Source: Papilionanthe hookeriana x Papilionanthe teres
Lineage: Eukaryota > Streptophyta > Magnoliopsida > Asparagales > Orchidaceae
DNA: 64,000 bases
Direction: 5' to 3'
Assembly (NCBI GenBank): GCA_022702705.1
Contig: CM040426.1
Coordinates: 78,329,877 to 78,393,876, forward strand
A program made the position numbers and the translations under genes. Below the pieces are notes generated by a model. That model ran no database searches. It was not told the origin of the DNA and saw only the letters and a list, made by a program, of their open reading frames with translations. Positions 61,648 to 64,000 of the stretch are shown here, one piece after another; within the stretch, counting starts at the first letter, position 1; every line of letters starts with the position of its first letter.

Positions 61648-61828
61648 GGTATTAGATAAGATCAAATGTATGAAATGAAATAGTAAAATGAGGGACATTT
61701 AGCTTTATGGGGGTGTTACTCTCTCGTACTGCTTACTCTGTTTTTCTTCGTTTTTCTATTCCAGTTCAACTTCTATAAACTTTGTTCAAAAACTTTAAAC
61801 CATATTAATCATTATCATAAAAAACTCA
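61648..61828. repeat. 181-bp direct repeat, right copy
   Basis: Second copy of 54563-54743. It begins directly at the right end of Harbinger 2 and ends CTCA, after which unique DNA follows. Confidence 0.85.
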
Positions 61829-63234
61829 AGCTTCACAAAAAGATTTGTAAGATTGTTAAGTAATCAATTTGATTATTTGTAAGAATGGCTAAACTAATTC
61901 ATTTAATTAATTATGTAATCATGAGCAACTTATCAATAGAGGAGTAAAAACAATCCAACCGGTAAAAAATTTTACGAAACCGATTAAATCAAATCAAATA
62001 GCAAACAAAATCAAATAGACCAAATAAAATCGAATTAAAATGTGTCTCGGTTAACACGTTATAGTTTGTTTTAACCTAATTTTGAATTCTTAGTACGGAT
62101 GCTTATGCATTCGATCAATTTTGATTGATTGATTGATATATGAATTTATTAAATTAATTGGTTGATGGATTTTAATTTAACGGTAATATAATTCAATTTT
62201 TCAATTTAACTATTCTTTAAAAAGTAAACCAATAATTAAAATCTTAATAATCCTTAAACTCGAACAAAATATTGAAATGTATTTTTATCGATCGAACCAA
62301 ATTAACAAAAATTATTCAATTCGGTGAGATTTTTTAGTTTAAGCAAGGTCTGATTTTAGCTGTTCGCCCTACCTATTTAAACAGTTTCAAATTGACGGCC
62401 AATTATAAATCTCGTTGTGGGCCTACTAAAGGTTATATAGGCTTCAACATATTGGGCTTGTTCTGAAGACATTTAAGTGACGGAATGCAAGATACAGAGA
62501 TTAAGATTCATGATCCAAATTAAAAAAAATATGTAGAAATTATGAAATTTAATAGCCATTTTCTTGTATTAAAATTACTCATAAATTAATCATGGAAAAA
62601 TGAGCAAAAGAAAAGAAAAATGGTAATTCCTTGAACTTCATATTACTTTTTGTTAATACATTTTATTATGTGTTGAAAGACTAATTAGAAAATAAAAGAA
62701 CCAATTAGGTAGATTATGAAATTATTTTATATTTTCTATTGCGGCTATTCTCTATTTTTAATCAACATTAAGATTTCATATTTATATGCATAACACTCAA
62801 ATCTTTAATAACACAAATCACTAACTTATTTAAAGAGAAATACACATTTCTAAACTTATGTTTATGATATCAAAGTGTAGTAAAAATAAATATAAAAGTT
62901 AATATATTAGATATATAAATACTAAATACATAAGAATTATGTGGCATGTATAAGATGTAAATCAACTTTAAAAATCTTAGGCCTAATGCAAGCCTAAAAT
63001 CTATTCCAAATATCGAAAGGCACGTTGTAAATGTCCCATTTGATATTCTTATATGGTTTAGTCCAACAACACTTAAGTTAGCCATCGTTGTGTAGGGGGG
63101 CAACCATACTAATTTTTCTGCGTTTTTCTAATTCTAGCCCTAGGATAGAAGAATACATCAAACAAAAGTGTATATACCAAACAATTCTACTCAAAATTAC
63201 ACAAGTCAATCATATCTATGGTTTGGTGAAGACC
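61829..63234. other. AT-rich spacer without recognised gene
   Basis: No gene seen. 61950-62350 repeats phrases with AACCGAT and CAAATCAAAT, perhaps a worn MITE. Confidence 0.4.
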
Positions 63235-63544
63235 TGCAACATTGAGCTGGCATAGAGTAAAAGATTGAGAAGAGATAGATGAAATTAAATCTATAAGATC
63301 TGCTTCATTACAGGAATTGAAGACATCCCCTTAATACACAAGCACATTGTGGTTTATATAGTGTTGGGATGCAGGTTATAGTGTTCCTAAGCTGGCTCAA
63401 CCCGCTGAAATAGTTACAGAGGAGGTGGAAGAATGGCACCATTTCATATGATGATGACCTGCAGCTTTATCGATAGCAGTGGAGGCCTAATTTGTTTCGA
63501 TTATGGCCTCTCCTTCCACTACAACACCTACTGCATACTTATCA
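63235..63544 (-). repeat. Putative 3' LTR of the second Copia element
   Basis: About 310 bp from TGATAAGTATGC to AATGTTGCA. It contains CTATATAAACC, a good TATA box, about 190 bases from the start. The partner LTR is outside the window, so the limits are provisional. Confidence 0.5.
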
Positions 63545-63564
63545 CATTCCCTCAAGCTGATAGG

Positions 63565-64000
63565 ACACTCATGGACTGCAAGCTTGTTGCGAAGAAGTTG
63601 GAATCGAGAAATATGAGTGATTTGGTGAAAATATCAGCTGTCTTGTCTTTGTGAAAAGATATGATGAACAACAATATCATTTGACTTGATGCAATATCAA
63701 AATATATGAAAATCAATAACAATAAGCTTGGTCTTAGAATGAAACATCATATTATTTGCATGAGCCAAAGCATAAATTTTATCACAAAACAATGAAGTAG
63801 TTGCAAAAACATGAATTATAAATTCTCAAAGAAGGCTTCTATACTACATAACATCAGTTGGAGTAGTAGCGAGAACTCTATACTTAGCTTCCATAAAAGA
63901 ACAAGCGACAGTTGGGTACTTTTTAATACCCAAATGAGTGTATTACCCAACAAAGAGCAATGCCTAGTGGTAGGTTCGTGGTATGAAGGATCTCCAACCT
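63565..64000 (-). pseudogene. Copia RNase H fragment
   Basis: Read on the - strand through frameshifts: a GDP..H.PTT..C.LLGN segment near 63980-63930, MEAKYRVLATTP (the Copia SSAEAEYRALA motif) at about 63890, FCDK...ALAH near 63780, and HSKTKLIVIDFH near 63740. It ends with the ADIFTKS motif near 63640. Stops and frameshifts show it is inactive. Confidence 0.65.

Larger units (their letters stand above)
63235..64000 (-). mobile_element. 3' end of a second Copia element (continues beyond window)
   Basis: On the - strand a decayed Copia RNase H is followed by the purine tract GAGGGAATG and an LTR. Only the 3' end is in the window. Confidence 0.65.

Noticed and set aside
63433..63654. 73-codon + strand frame near the right edge
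   Set aside because: It lies opposite the Copia RNase H and LTR and is best explained by them.

Overview
This is a repeat-dense stretch of plant nuclear DNA. Support comes from spliced genes with GT-AG introns, a plant UDP-glycosyltransferase (UGT) family with its PSPG box, Copia and Gypsy LTR retrotransposons, an L1-type LINE remnant, PIF/Harbinger DNA transposons and MITE-like repeats. The GC-rich UGT exons and the resemblance to '7-deoxyloganetic acid glucosyltransferase-like' (UGT709-type) proteins fit an angiosperm, perhaps a monocot. The species cannot be named from the sequence.

The ordinary genes are few. Three two-exon UGT copies lie in tandem on the + strand: copy 1 (1-1286, cut by the window edge), copy 2 (15665-17238) and copy 3 (26125-27731). 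A fourth, broken copy is split into 28712-29114 and 39910-40055. A single-exon PMEI/invertase-inhibitor gene is on the - strand at 50489-51040. No rRNA, tRNA or CRISPR feature was seen.

The rest is layered insertions that can be read as a history. The UGT copies and their downstream DNA are segmental duplicates, so one copy often serves as the empty site for an insertion in the other. This fixes the ends of a 2.86-kb LTR element (2199-5060, TSD AAATA), a Copia element (18087-23402, TSD CGTTG) and a truncated LINE (6444-7620, 16-bp TSD). The broken fourth UGT holds a three-deep nest: LTR element A (29115-39904, TSD GAGGG) contains LTR element B (29863-38970, TSD TAGTT), which contains a PIF/Harbinger transposon (31497-37883, TSD TTA).

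A second Harbinger element (54744-61647, - strand) has a transposase with few lesions. It is flanked not by a 3-bp TSD but by a 181-bp direct duplication that meets both element ends. The window closes in the 3' end of another - strand Copia element.

The UGT array is the likely source of function: soluble family-1 glucosyltransferases for small lipophilic acceptors. The N-terminal (acceptor) half of copy 3 has diverged, while its C-terminal (UDP-sugar) half is almost the same as in the other copies, which suggests gene conversion.
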